Assembly: GCA_965263375.1 (NCBI GenBank)
Contig: OZ253669.1
Coordinates: forward strand, 2,728,001-2,792,000
Origin: JAJFFW01 sp965263375
Lineage (GTDB): Bacteria > Pseudomonadota > Alphaproteobacteria > Caulobacterales > Parvularculaceae
DNA: 64,000 nucleotides
Direction of reading: 5' to 3'
How positions within the stretch are numbered: the first letter of the stretch is position 1; the number at the start of each line of letters is the position of its first letter. The notes under the pieces are model-generated. The model was given only the letters and a program-made list of their open reading frames with translations. It searched no databases and had not been told where the DNA came from. Shown piece by piece: positions 26,597-34,259 of the stretch. Made by a program: the position numbers and the translations under genes.

Positions 26597-26854
26597 TTAA
26601 ACAATCTCAATGCCGTTGATCGACGCAGCATCTTGAAAACACCCAAAACACAAAGGGCGGATCAGATCTTCCACCTGGCTTGCAAAGGCTTTCTCGCTCA
26701 ACTCATTGCACTCGCTACAGATCGCCTCGAACCCTTCTTCGGTGCGGTTCCAGTGAAAGCCCCGCGGTTCGCCGTCCTTAACTGTCTCAATGATATGGCG
26801 ACAAACGAAAGTCTCTTCTTGCTTGCCGTGGGTCCCGCAGGTGATTTGGGTCAT
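26597..26854 (-). CDS. Small Cys-rich (putative zinc-binding) protein
   Basis: An 85-residue protein with paired cysteines in ITCGTHGKQE, FVCRHI, AICSECNEL and LCFGCF: six Cys plus His residues able to bind one or two zinc ions. There is no signal peptide. I cannot assign a family. It lies between nuoE and an enoyl-CoA hydratase-like gene on the same strand; the link to either is unknown. Confidence 0.65.
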   Translation of the reverse strand: MTQITCGTHGKQEETFVCRHIIETVKDGEPRGFHWNRTEEGFEAICSECNELSEKAFASQVEDLIRPLCFGCFQDAASINGIEIV

Positions 26855-26923
26855 TGATCGTTCTTTTTGTTTTGCTGGTCGCGTAAGAATACTGACCTTA
26901 TTCGCGCAAGCTGTCCCCCTATC

Positions 26924-27712
26924 CTAACCGCGCTTTGAAGTAAATTCCCGCATACGCTCAATTGTTTCCGGCAGGGCGATGAGGTCCAAAAAGCGCGCCT
27001 TTTCTTGATCAAGTCTTTGTCGCACGAAACCTCGGCGGGCGTCGTCCCATACATGAGCGCGGGTCGCTTTGTGGGTATTGGCGGAACGTTTGGCGATCTC
27101 TTCCACCCAATGATCGATTTGCGCTTGGATCTGAGCAGCGGGCAGACTTGCCGAAGCAAGGCCGAGGTCAACCGCTTGTTCAGAACTGATCCGCTTATTT
27201 AGATACTGGATCTGTAAAGCCTTGGCGGCGCCAATCCGCTCTGGCAACAGCGCTGTCCAACCGCCATCGGGGCCAAAGCCCACTTCCGCATAAAAAGGTT
27301 GGATAAAAGCGTCTTGCGCCATGGCGACCATATCCGCCGCCAACATCAAACCGGTTGAACCGCCGGTGAGCGGACCATTGAGCGCGCAAAGCACAGGCGC
27401 GGGAAACGCCAAAAGATCTAAGATGGCGTCATGAAGGGTGCTGACGACTTGATCCGCGTATTGAACAAGCTCTTGTTGCGAGCCCGCATGGGCCAAAAAC
27501 CCAGCGATATCGCCGCCGGTTGAAAAACTGCGGCCATTGCCGGTTAGCACCAACGCCGCCGGGCCTTTCGCGGTCGTCGCCTCACCCGCCGCCGCCTCAA
27601 TAGCACCGCGCAAATCGGTCAGCAGTTCCGGTACAAGCGCGTTATGACGCTCCGCCCGGTTCAGCCTTAGCCAAACCGCGCCTTTACGGTGTTCAATTGC
27701 AACCAGCGCCAT
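26924..27712 (-). CDS. Enoyl-CoA hydratase/isomerase family protein
   Basis: Crotonase-fold protein of 262 residues. The first oxyanion-hole segment is GRSFSTGGDIAGFL and the second is NGPLTGGSTGLMLAADMV. Neither of the two catalytic Glu of true enoyl-CoA hydratases is in place: the first position reads GGSTG and the second reads FIQPFYAEVGFGPDGGW. An Asp stands at VGFGPDGG, as in PaaG-like or delta3,delta2-enoyl-CoA isomerases. An isomerase or another crotonase reaction is therefore likelier than hydration. It is located in the accessory stretch between nuoD and nuoE. Confidence 0.85.
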   Translation of the reverse strand: MALVAIEHRKGAVWLRLNRAERHNALVPELLTDLRGAIEAAAGEATTAKGPAALVLTGNGRSFSTGGDIAGFLAHAGSQQELVQYADQVVSTLHDAILDLLAFPAPVLCALNGPLTGGSTGLMLAADMVAMAQDAFIQPFYAEVGFGPDGGWTALLPERIGAAKALQIQYLNKRISSEQAVDLGLASASLPAAQIQAQIDHWVEEIAKRSANTHKATRAHVWDDARRGFVRQRLDQEKARFLDLIALPETIERMREFTSKRG

Positions 27713-27868
27713 CGCGGTTTCCTTACATCTTCAGGCTTGTTGCTGGAAAGATTAGCCTGACGGGACGTATGGGGGAATAGGCGGCGTTACGACCTGGCTG
27801 TAACCTCAAGAAGCGAAGTTATCAATCCTTAGCTTGGCAAGCTGTCGGCAACACTAGTGGCGGAGCAA

Positions 27869-28669
27869 CTATTCAAGCTCATATGTAAACCGAGTGGTTA
27901 AATTGGAAGTCGTCTCCCCGGCAGCATCATATTTCCAATTAGCAACCGCAATCGCTGCTGAATTGTTTAAACATGGGTTAGTAGTTCTCGTGACGCGGAA
28001 ATTTTCCGTCCCACCCTCACCGTTTACATCAAACAAAACAGTTACAACATCAGTACGTCCACCAGAATTAGGCATACATTTTGAGGGATAAGTAGGCTCG
28101 CATCTCGACAAAAGCTTGGGGCCATTAGCGCCATCATCCACCTTCGGCGCCCGGCTTAACCACCCACACTTGGGTATATTTTTGAAATTAATTGCAACGG
28201 GTTCATCATATATGACTACACCAAAGTCAGCTGCATCAATAACTACTTGCCTGTTTACAGCCAAAGCGCCTTCAGCGCTCTTTTTGTACCGAGACATAAA
28301 CACAGACATAATAACGGTGGCGTTCAAACACTCATTAGTTGAAGAAAGCAGTCGTACATTTGATGGCACGCCATCAGGCTTTACGTCATAAATAACATCA
28401 AAGATTTGGCGCTCTTGGGCAGTCTCTACGCAATCTTTAGGGAAAAATGGCCGACAATGATAACGTACCTCGGGCTCACCAAATGTCGCACCTTTGCTAT
28501 CCTTTAGTTTGCTTTTGGCCGGACAAGAATACTTTTTGTCAGATGTGTAGTTTTCTGGATTTGTGTAGACAAACTTAGTCCCCATCGACTTAACCTCATC
28601 AGCAAACGCCGACGAAACAAACGTCAACCAATAAGTCAGTAACAAAACAGGCAATTTCAGATAACGCAT
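27869..28669 (-). CDS. Secreted protein with two TonB-C-like repeats
   Basis: A 266-residue protein with a clear signal peptide (MRYLKLPVLLLTYWLTFVSSAFA, cut before Asp-Glu). Two related segments follow, each with CxPxxPxxC, then a stretch of VTVLFDVNGEGGTENFRV type and a C-L-N motif (TNECLN, TNPCLN). The strand pattern and closing NWKYDAAG resemble the C-terminal domain of TonB, but there is no transmembrane anchor or Pro-rich linker. A periplasmic domain with disulfides is likely. The ATG at 28669 is set by GGGGGAG and the signal peptide. Its leader is a copy of the sequence downstream of nuoD. Confidence 0.7.
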   Translation of the reverse strand: MRYLKLPVLLLTYWLTFVSSAFADEVKSMGTKFVYTNPENYTSDKKYSCPAKSKLKDSKGATFGEPEVRYHCRPFFPKDCVETAQERQIFDVIYDVKPDGVPSNVRLLSSTNECLNATVIMSVFMSRYKKSAEGALAVNRQVVIDAADFGVVIYDEPVAINFKNIPKCGWLSRAPKVDDGANGPKLLSRCEPTYPSKCMPNSGGRTDVVTVLFDVNGEGGTENFRVTRTTNPCLNNSAAIAVANWKYDAAGETTSNLTTRFTYELE

Positions 28670-28674
28670 AAGCT

Positions 28675-28729
28675 CCCCCCCTTGCTTGATGAATTTACCG
28701 ATCAATTGCCCCGAATACAATATCAAAAG
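28675..28729. repeat. Diverged duplicate of the nuoD 3' end (copy A)
   Basis: The first 24 informative bases (28684-28707) match the true nuoD end (29917-29940) at 23 positions; the following 22 match at 16. On the minus strand the copy still reads DIVFGAIDR followed by TAA, against DIVFGEIDR-TAA in nuoD. Most differences are at third codon positions. It looks like the terminus of a nuoD from a related genome rather than a recent local duplicate. It directly precedes the leader and ribosome binding site of the TonB-C-like gene. Confidence 0.8.
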
Positions 28730-28753
28730 GGTCTGGCCACAACAAAAGATCCT

Positions 28754-28788
28754 CATCCTGAGGCGGCCCGAAGGGCCCTCGAAGGATG
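28754..28788. repeat. Palindromic repeat, copy 1
   Basis: An imperfect palindrome from CATCCTGAGG to CTCGAAGGATG with a GGCCC-GAA-GGGCC core. Its exact reverse complement is found at 29222-29256 on the other side of the GIY-YIG gene. An outer AAAAGATCC/GGATCTTTT pair extends the stem. A further partial copy (CCTCAGGATG) lies at 28850-28860, at the stop of the GIY-YIG gene. Confidence 0.85.
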
Positions 28789-28846
28789 GAAAGGGATCTT
28801 TTGCCATAAACGCCATCGTCCGCGGCTTTTACCGCGTAATAGCGCC

Positions 28847-29173
28847 TCAGGATGCAGATCTACGTCTTTCTCGCGCGCCAGGTCTTTTCGCCATCCATTT
28901 TAATTGATCAAAATCGCCTTTAATTAACGCTTCTTTCTTTGCGCGGCTCCAACCCTTGACCTTCCGCTCAAAGACGGCTGCATCATCAAATCGAGAAAAC
29001 CACTCAGTCCACACCAACTTTACAGGGCGGCGGCTGAATGTGTAGGCGGCTCGGTATTTGCCATTTTGGTGTTCAGCCACCCTTGTTGCAACGTCATCAC
29101 CGCGATGAGAGCCCACATAATATGATCCGCCTGCGCATCGAAGGATATAAACGAAAGCCGTTGGTTGCGACAT
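28847..29173 (-). CDS. GIY-YIG nuclease family protein
   Basis: A 108-residue single-domain GIY-YIG protein of the short (YhbQ/UPF0213-like) type. The core is FVYILRCAGGSYYVGSHRGDD, where VYI and YVG stand for the GIY and YIG strands, followed by the Arg-containing helix RVAEHQNG and the catalytic-type Glu in FERKVKGWSRAKKEALI. Such proteins are predicted DNA-cleaving or repair nucleases; no partner domain is present. It has no good ribosome binding site. Palindromic repeats lie on both sides, and the last codons run into one of them. The neighbourhood, between duplicated nuoD ends, suggests it belongs to a small mobile unit. Confidence 0.85.
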   Translation of the reverse strand: MSQPTAFVYILRCAGGSYYVGSHRGDDVATRVAEHQNGKYRAAYTFSRRPVKLVWTEWFSRFDDAAVFERKVKGWSRAKKEALIKGDFDQLKWMAKRPGARERRRSAS

Positions 29174-29221
29174 TGGGACAGTTCCGAGATTTTTTAGATT
29201 TTAAACACCTTACATCACACC

Positions 29222-29256
29222 CATCCTTCGAGGGCCCTTCGGGCCGCCTCAGGATG
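29222..29256. repeat. Palindromic repeat, copy 2 (inverted relative to copy 1)
   Basis: This 35-base element is the exact reverse complement of 28754-28788. It lies 48 bases upstream of the GIY-YIG start. Together the two form perfect inverted repeats around the nuclease gene. Confidence 0.9.
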
Positions 29257-29289
29257 AGGTTAAGAGGATGTGGCCAGAAAAAAGATCTT

Positions 29290-29327
29290 CATCCTGAGGT
29301 GCGAGCGCAAGCGAGCCTCGAAGGATG
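29290..29327. repeat. Palindromic repeat, copy 3 with different core
   Basis: CATCCTGAGG and CCTCGAAGGATG flank a different core, TGCGAGCGCAAGCGAG, in which GCTCGC-type bases pair. Its left flank (TGGCCAGAAAAAAGATCTT) matches the flank of copy 1 almost exactly, so the repeated unit is longer than the palindrome. Confidence 0.85.
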
Positions 29328-29336
29328 GAAGTATAA

Positions 29337-29903
29337 TCAGCGATCTTCACCACGAAGAATAGGAGCGCAAAGCCGCTTTACATTCTCGCTGTTTGCGACG
29401 ACTTTTTCAAAAAGTGCAAGCCGGTCTTCAAAAGGTATTCGCTCGCTAGAAGTATAATATGCGTATCGATTAATACCACTTACCGCAGCCTTTATCTGAT
29501 CCACTCCTATTTGATTGTTTTCTTGCTGATCAAAGAAAAAGACACCGACATCTAGAAATTGCTGTAATTTCGATGCTGGATTGAAAAAGTCGTAAAGCAA
29601 CTGCTGTTTTGCCTGCTCCTCATAAGCTTCTTCAGTTAGCTCTTTCGCATCATAATAATCATCAGGGTACAACTTTCTATCTTCTTTTAAGTTTAAAACT
29701 GTTCGCTCTACAAAGCCTTCACGCCGTGAAAAAATGCGCTCCACCTCACCAAAATTACTTAGTAACAGCTTACAGTTATCTATCCGCTCCGTGCGGATGA
29801 CTTCATAAGACGGCGATGGCGGCGTTTGCGACCAAATAAAATACGCAAGCGCGGTCGATGCGATTGCCCCGACAGCTGCTAGAAAAACTGCGAAATATTT
29901 CAT
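29337..29903 (-). CDS. Hypothetical membrane-anchored protein
   Basis: A 188-residue protein I cannot assign. One N-terminal hydrophobic segment (YFAVFLAAVGAIASTALAYFIW) acts as anchor or signal. The remainder is charged and mainly helical, with many Glu/Lys/Gln residues. Two ATGs are adjacent; the second is chosen because it is better spaced from GGGGGG. It follows the nuoD stop by 24 bases, using the same short leader that copy A provides to the TonB-C-like gene. Confidence 0.6.
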   Translation of the reverse strand: MKYFAVFLAAVGAIASTALAYFIWSQTPPSPSYEVIRTERIDNCKLLLSNFGEVERIFSRREGFVERTVLNLKEDRKLYPDDYYDAKELTEEAYEEQAKQQLLYDFFNPASKLQQFLDVGVFFFDQQENNQIGVDQIKAAVSGINRYAYYTSSERIPFEDRLALFEKVVANSENVKRLCAPILRGEDR

Positions 29904-29908
29904 CATTC

Positions 29909-29961
29909 CCCCCCTAGCTTGATGAGTTTACCGATCAATTTCTCCGAACACGATATCGAGA
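29909..29961. repeat. nuoD 3' end and leader (copy B, native)
   Basis: The last nine codons and stop of nuoD plus the short downstream leader with its run of G, which form the partner of the repeat at 28675-28729. Together these direct repeats bracket the 1.2-kb block with the 188-residue hypothetical, three palindromes and the GIY-YIG gene. Confidence 0.8.
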
Positions 29962-31157
29962 GAGCCGAGCACGGCGGAGACGTCCGCCAGCAAGTGCCCG
30001 CGATTGAGCCAGTCCATCGCTTGCAGATGCGGGAACCCTGGCGCGCGGATTTTACAGCGGTAAGGCTTGTTCGACCCATCGGAGACGAGATAGACCCCGA
30101 ACTCGCCCTTCGGCGCTTCCACGGCGGCGTAGACTTCGCCCGCCGGCACATGAAAGCCCTCCGTATAAAGCTTAAAGTGATGGATAAGCGCTTCCATCGA
30201 TTCTTTCATCTTGCCCCGCCGCGGCGGCGCGACCTTGCCGTCCGTCGTCATTACCGGGCCCGGCCCTTCATCGCGCAATTTCGCGATCGCTTGGCGCATA
30301 ATGGAAACGGACTGGCGCATCTCCTCCATCCGGCACAGATACCGGTCATAGCAATCGCCATTTTTGCCGAGGGGAATGTCGAAATCGTATTCCGCGTAAG
30401 TCTCATACGGTTGACTCTTACGCAGATCCCAAGCGATGCCCGATCCGCGCACCATCACACCGGAAAAGCCCCAGGCGAACGCATTATCTTGGCTGACAAC
30501 GCCAATATCGACATTGCGCTGTTTAAAGATCCGGTTGTCGGTCAGCAGTGTTTCAATATCATCAAGCGTTTTCGGGAACTGTTCACACCACTGGTCGAGG
30601 TCATCGATCAACTCTGGCGGCAAGTCCTGGTGGACGCCGCCGACACGGAAATACGCCGCGTGCATGCGCGAGCCGGAGGCCCGCTCATAAAACACCATCA
30701 GTTTTTCCCGCTCTTCAAAGCCCCAAAGCGGCGGCGTCAACGCGCCGACATCCATCGCTTGCGTGGTCACGTTCAATATGTGGGACAGGATTCGCCCAAT
30801 CTCGCTGAAAAGCACACGGATATGTTGGGCGCGGCGCGGCGCTTCAATGCCGAGAAGGCGTTCCGCCGCGAGACAGAACGCATGCTCCTGGTTCATTGGC
30901 GCCACATAATCAAGGCGATCAAAATACGGAATAGCCTGAAGATAGGTCTTATATTCGATCAGCTTTTCCGTGCCCCGGTGTAAAAGCCCGATATGGGGAT
31001 CGATCCGCTCAACCACCTCGCCATCAAGCTCAACCACCAGACGCAAAACGCCGTGGGCGGCCGGATGCTGAGGCCCAAAATTGATCGTAAAATTACGGTC
31101 TGACGAGGCGCTTGATGCGCTGTCTTCAATCGTAATTGTTTGTGTGCCGTCGGCCAT
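29928..31157 (-). CDS. nuoD: NADH-quinone oxidoreductase subunit D
   Basis: 49-kDa-type subunit of complex I, 409 residues, contributing to the quinone pocket. Conserved N-terminal text is FGPQHPAAHGVLRLVVELDGE and IDPHIGLLHRGTEKLIEYKTY, followed by YFDRLDYVAPMNQEHAF and, near the C-terminus, RCKIRAPGFPHLQAMD. The ATG abuts the stop of the GFA gene. It is separated from nuoC by that gene, whereas nuoC and nuoD are normally adjacent or fused. Its 3' end is duplicated at 28675-28729. Confidence 0.97.
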   Translation of the reverse strand: MADGTQTITIEDSASSASSDRNFTINFGPQHPAAHGVLRLVVELDGEVVERIDPHIGLLHRGTEKLIEYKTYLQAIPYFDRLDYVAPMNQEHAFCLAAERLLGIEAPRRAQHIRVLFSEIGRILSHILNVTTQAMDVGALTPPLWGFEEREKLMVFYERASGSRMHAAYFRVGGVHQDLPPELIDDLDQWCEQFPKTLDDIETLLTDNRIFKQRNVDIGVVSQDNAFAWGFSGVMVRGSGIAWDLRKSQPYETYAEYDFDIPLGKNGDCYDRYLCRMEEMRQSVSIMRQAIAKLRDEGPGPVMTTDGKVAPPRRGKMKESMEALIHHFKLYTEGFHVPAGEVYAAVEAPKGEFGVYLVSDGSNKPYRCKIRAPGFPHLQAMDWLNRGHLLADVSAVLGSLDIVFGEIDR

Positions 31158-31583
31158 TTAAGAATTCTCCTGCCCGCCTGCGAACATTTCAATCACCTGT
31201 GCGCCGGTTAGCTTTTGAGTGTCCTGCTGAAAATCATAGTAGTCAGGCTTTTCATCGATAAAAATTTCCTTCGTAAACTTCATGCCTGAAAGATCATCGA
31301 AGGCGCCAGCGCTAATCGAACAGAAAGATTTGTCCCTCATGCGCCAGAACAAGAAAGAACCGCAACGCTTGCAAAAGCACCGTTCAGCCCATTCAGATGA
31401 AGCGTAAACGCCTAGTTCCGCCTCACCTTGCACCAAAACCGGTTCCTGACAATTCACGCTGAATAACGGACCGCCTATGCAGCGTCTGCACATCCGGCAG
31501 TGACAGGCATCCATATGCCGTTCCACAGGGACCGCTTTAAATTTAATGGCGCCGCATAAGCACTGACCGGTCTGCTCAGTCAT
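31158..31583 (-). CDS. GFA-domain protein (Mss4-like zinc fold)
   Basis: A 141-residue protein of the glutathione-dependent formaldehyde-activating enzyme (GFA) domain family. Zinc-binding cysteines are in GQCLCGAIKF, DACHCRMCRRCIGG and CFCKRCGSFLFW, the canonical order. Most GFA-domain proteins lack proven enzymatic activity on S-hydroxymethylglutathione, so function is open. The gene starts within the nuoC stop (TAATG, one-base overlap) and its stop is directly followed by the nuoD ATG. It is therefore embedded in the operon and must be co-translated with complex I. Confidence 0.9.
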   Translation of the reverse strand: MTEQTGQCLCGAIKFKAVPVERHMDACHCRMCRRCIGGPLFSVNCQEPVLVQGEAELGVYASSEWAERCFCKRCGSFLFWRMRDKSFCSISAGAFDDLSGMKFTKEIFIDEKPDYYDFQQDTQKLTGAQVIEMFAGGQENS

Positions 31584-32191
31584 TACGCCTTGTCCTCGGC
31601 CTTTTCATCGCCCGGCAAAACATATTGCGCGCCTTCCCAGGGACTTAGATAGTCGAAATTGCGGTATTCTTGGACCAGGCTCACCGGCTCATAAACCACG
31701 GCTTTTTGCTCATCATCATAGCGCACTTCTTTATGGCCCGTCAGCGGGAAGTCCTTACGCAAAGGATAGCCCTCAAACCCATAATCGGTGAGCAACCGCC
31801 GCATATCCGGATTGCCGGTAAAGACAATGCCATACATGTCAAACGCTTCGCGTTCGAACCAATCAGCGCAGGGGAAGACATCTCTAATCGACGCAATCGC
31901 CTCGTCTTCACCCGTCGCGATTTTCACCCGAACCCGTACATTATTATGAAGCGACAAGAGGTGATAAACGACCTCAAAACGCTTTGTGCGTTCTGGATAG
32001 TCGACACCACATAGATCAATCAGCTGAATAAAACGGCAGAGCGCATCATCACGCAGGAATTTTAAAACTTGGGTGATACGAGATGCGCGCGCCGTTAATG
32101 TAAGCTCGCCAAAAGCAATCTCCGCCCCGCTCAAATCTTCTGAGATAGCGCCTTCGATATGCTCTTTAAGTTCCTGTAATTCTTCGCTCAT
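31583..32191 (-). CDS. nuoC: NADH-quinone oxidoreductase subunit C
   Basis: 30-kDa-type subunit of the complex I peripheral arm, 202 residues. The family signature is EREAFDMYGIVFTGNPDMRRLLTDYGFEGYPLRKDFPLTG, here complete. The C-terminus has YRNFDYLSPWEG. It overlaps the GFA gene by one base and lies 64 bases downstream of nuoB. Confidence 0.97.
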   Translation of the reverse strand: MSEELQELKEHIEGAISEDLSGAEIAFGELTLTARASRITQVLKFLRDDALCRFIQLIDLCGVDYPERTKRFEVVYHLLSLHNNVRVRVKIATGEDEAIASIRDVFPCADWFEREAFDMYGIVFTGNPDMRRLLTDYGFEGYPLRKDFPLTGHKEVRYDDEQKAVVYEPVSLVQEYRNFDYLSPWEGAQYVLPGDEKAEDKA

Positions 32192-32255
32192 TTCGCATTC
32201 ACTTTATATTGTGCGATACCCAGATGAAACGCCGCCTTATTAAAACGCGCCGTGC

Positions 32256-32846
32256 TTATCGGATAATTGATCCTTCGCGGCGGATCTTCTTTTGCAGCTG
32301 TAAAATGCCATAGACCAGCGCTTCTGCTGTTGGCGGGCACCCAGGGATATAAATATCCACCGGCACCACACGGTCACAGCCGCGCACGACCGCATAAGAG
32401 TAGTGATAATAACCGCCGCCATTGGCGCATGACCCCATGGAGATGACATAGCGCGGGTTTGGCATTTGGTCGTAAACCTTACGCAGCGCCGGCGCCATTT
32501 TATTGGTCAAGGTGCCCGCAACAATCATAACGTCCGACTGACGGGGGGACGCGCGCGGCGCAACGCCAAACCGCTCAAGGTCATAGCGCGGCATTGAAGC
32601 CTGCATCATCTCCACAGCGCAGCAAGCAAGACCAAAGGTCATCCACATCAAAGAGCCGGTACGCGCCCAATTAATAAGCGCATCAGCTGGCGCAGTGAAA
32701 AAACCACGATCGGCAAGCTGGTCAGAAAGTTCTGAGTAAAACGGGTCCTTGGCTGTCGGCGAATAAACCGGCCCATCAAAATTTGAAAAATCAGGGGCGC
32801 CAGCTACGGGATTCGCATGCGGCGGCTTTACATCTTCTATCGCCAT
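32256..32846 (-). CDS. nuoB: NADH-quinone oxidoreductase subunit B
   Basis: PSST-type subunit holding the terminal [4Fe-4S] cluster N2 that reduces quinone, 196 residues. Tandem Cys are in TFGLACCAVEMMQAS; the other ligands are in ISMGSCANGGGYY and DIYIPGCPPTAEAL. The ATG at 32846 lies inside the end of nuoA (10-base overlap) with AAGGGAG before it, which decides against the longer frame. Confidence 0.97.
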   Translation of the reverse strand: MAIEDVKPPHANPVAGAPDFSNFDGPVYSPTAKDPFYSELSDQLADRGFFTAPADALINWARTGSLMWMTFGLACCAVEMMQASMPRYDLERFGVAPRASPRQSDVMIVAGTLTNKMAPALRKVYDQMPNPRYVISMGSCANGGGYYHYSYAVVRGCDRVVPVDIYIPGCPPTAEALVYGILQLQKKIRREGSIIR

Positions 32847-33232
32847 TCTAGAGCTCCCTTCTTCCACTCATAAAGAAAGCCGATGGCAAAGACCGCTAAA
32901 AATACAAACATCGACCAGAAGGCGTAAATCTGGAAACCACGATCCATCCCCAATTCAGGATTAAAAAGCGCCACCGCCCAGGGGAATAAGAATGCAACAT
33001 CGAGATCCACAATAATAAACAGGATCGCGACGATATAAAATTGCACGTCAAACTTCATACGCGCATCATCAAAGGCGTTAAAGCCGCACTCATAGATCGA
33101 GTTCTTTTCCGGATCCGGCTCTGCAGGCGCGATAACAATCGGCAACAACAAGAACGCTAATGAAAGAGCCACCGCAATGCCGAGAAAAACGACAATGGGC
33201 AGATAGTCGAGAAGAAAATCGGGGGTCGCCAC
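32837..33232 (-). CDS. nuoA: NADH-quinone oxidoreductase subunit A
   Basis: Small membrane subunit (ND3-type) with three helices, 131 residues. The conserved cytosolic loop is KNSIYECGFNAFDDARMKFDVQFY, containing the ND3 Cys that senses active/deactive states in mitochondria. The start is GTG, set by GGAGG nine bases upstream. It is the first gene of the complex I locus; the 150 bases between it and the LysR gene should hold the promoter. Confidence 0.96.
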   Translation of the reverse strand: MATPDFLLDYLPIVVFLGIAVALSLAFLLLPIVIAPAEPDPEKNSIYECGFNAFDDARMKFDVQFYIVAILFIIVDLDVAFLFPWAVALFNPELGMDRGFQIYAFWSMFVFLAVFAIGFLYEWKKGALEWR

Positions 33233-33383
33233 GGGAATGGGCCTCCTAGGCCAAAAGGGTCAGTCCTATAGAATTTGGACGGAAACTAAGGACTTCCGCG
33301 TCCGCACGCAACGGTAAACGACGCCGCATTCGCTTATTTCGGTTATCGCCCGTCAGGACGGACAAAATATCGACCATCGCTGA

Positions 33384-34259
33384 TCACCCCGCATCACATA
33401 TTGCTTGTTTAAATGCGTTAAAACCAGGCAATGCCTCAATCTCTTCGCGCTCCGCCGCGGCGGCAAAGACGAGCCCAACCTTTCGGCGATGGTCAAACCC
33501 ACTCATGGAAGCCAGCCAAATACCAGAACGAGAATAAGACATGGGCGCGACAGTCAGGCCAACCCCCGCCGAAACCATCGCCATCACCCGGTCATCGTTG
33601 GAAGAACGGAAAGCAAAAAAGGGCCGCACCCCGCGCTCCGTGAAATAATGGCTTGTTTGAGATAGCACTTCGCAATGACGGCGAACCATCATCACGCTAT
33701 CGGCGAGATCTTCCGCGCTGACAATTTCCGCCCCTGCGCAAGGGTGTGATTGGGGAAGCGCAGCGCCATACCCCTCCTCATATAAAACTTGCTCTCCGAA
33801 ACGATCGCCGCCCCGGTCGACCAATGTTAAAGCGACATCCAATCTTTCACGGGCGATTTGGTTCACAAGCTCGCGCTCTGAGCCTTCGACAATTTCAACA
33901 CGGGTTCCCCCGTCGGACGTCAACAAAGATTGAATGGCCGGGCCCACAACATTGGAAGAGATTGTGTTGAGGATGCCCAACCGCAGCACTTTAACGGGCT
34001 GTATATCTTGAAGGGATGTTTCGGCCCTATTGAACTCACTTTCTATTCTGCGGGCATAGGGCAAAAAACGTGCGCCCGCGTCCGTGAGATGGATGCGCCG
34101 ATTGGAACGGTGGAATAGCTGTGCATCCAAATTCTTTTCAAGCTTTGCAATTCCAACGGACAATGCGGGTTGGGAAACATGTACGCGCTCAGCCGCGCGT
34201 GAAAAGGCGCCGCTGTCCACCACGGCCAGAAAATAGCGGATCAAACTTCGATCTATCAT
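33384..34259 (-). CDS. LysR-family transcriptional regulator
   Basis: A 291-residue LysR-type regulator. The N-terminal winged helix contains GAFSRAAERVHVSQPALSVGIAKLEKNL, followed by the linker helix and a two-lobe effector domain (about residues 90-290). It is divergent from the isovalerate/leucine catabolic genes, with a perfect palindrome directly upstream of its start. The probable role is activator of the operon and autorepressor. The effector is unknown; an acyl-CoA intermediate or leucine derivative would be a guess. Confidence 0.9.
   Translation of the reverse strand: MIDRSLIRYFLAVVDSGAFSRAAERVHVSQPALSVGIAKLEKNLDAQLFHRSNRRIHLTDAGARFLPYARRIESEFNRAETSLQDIQPVKVLRLGILNTISSNVVGPAIQSLLTSDGGTRVEIVEGSERELVNQIARERLDVALTLVDRGGDRFGEQVLYEEGYGAALPQSHPCAGAEIVSAEDLADSVMMVRRHCEVLSQTSHYFTERGVRPFFAFRSSNDDRVMAMVSAGVGLTVAPMSYSRSGIWLASMSGFDHRRKVGLVFAAAAEREEIEALPGFNAFKQAICDAG

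Noticed and set aside
28669..28816. Longer start for the TonB-C-like gene
   Set aside because: The added N-terminus is translated nuoD remnant and palindromic repeat; the internal ATG has a ribosome binding site and signal peptide.
29919..30983. 354-residue plus-strand ORF opposite nuoD
   Set aside because: Exact antisense shadow of nuoD; Arg/His-rich composition and no ribosome binding site.
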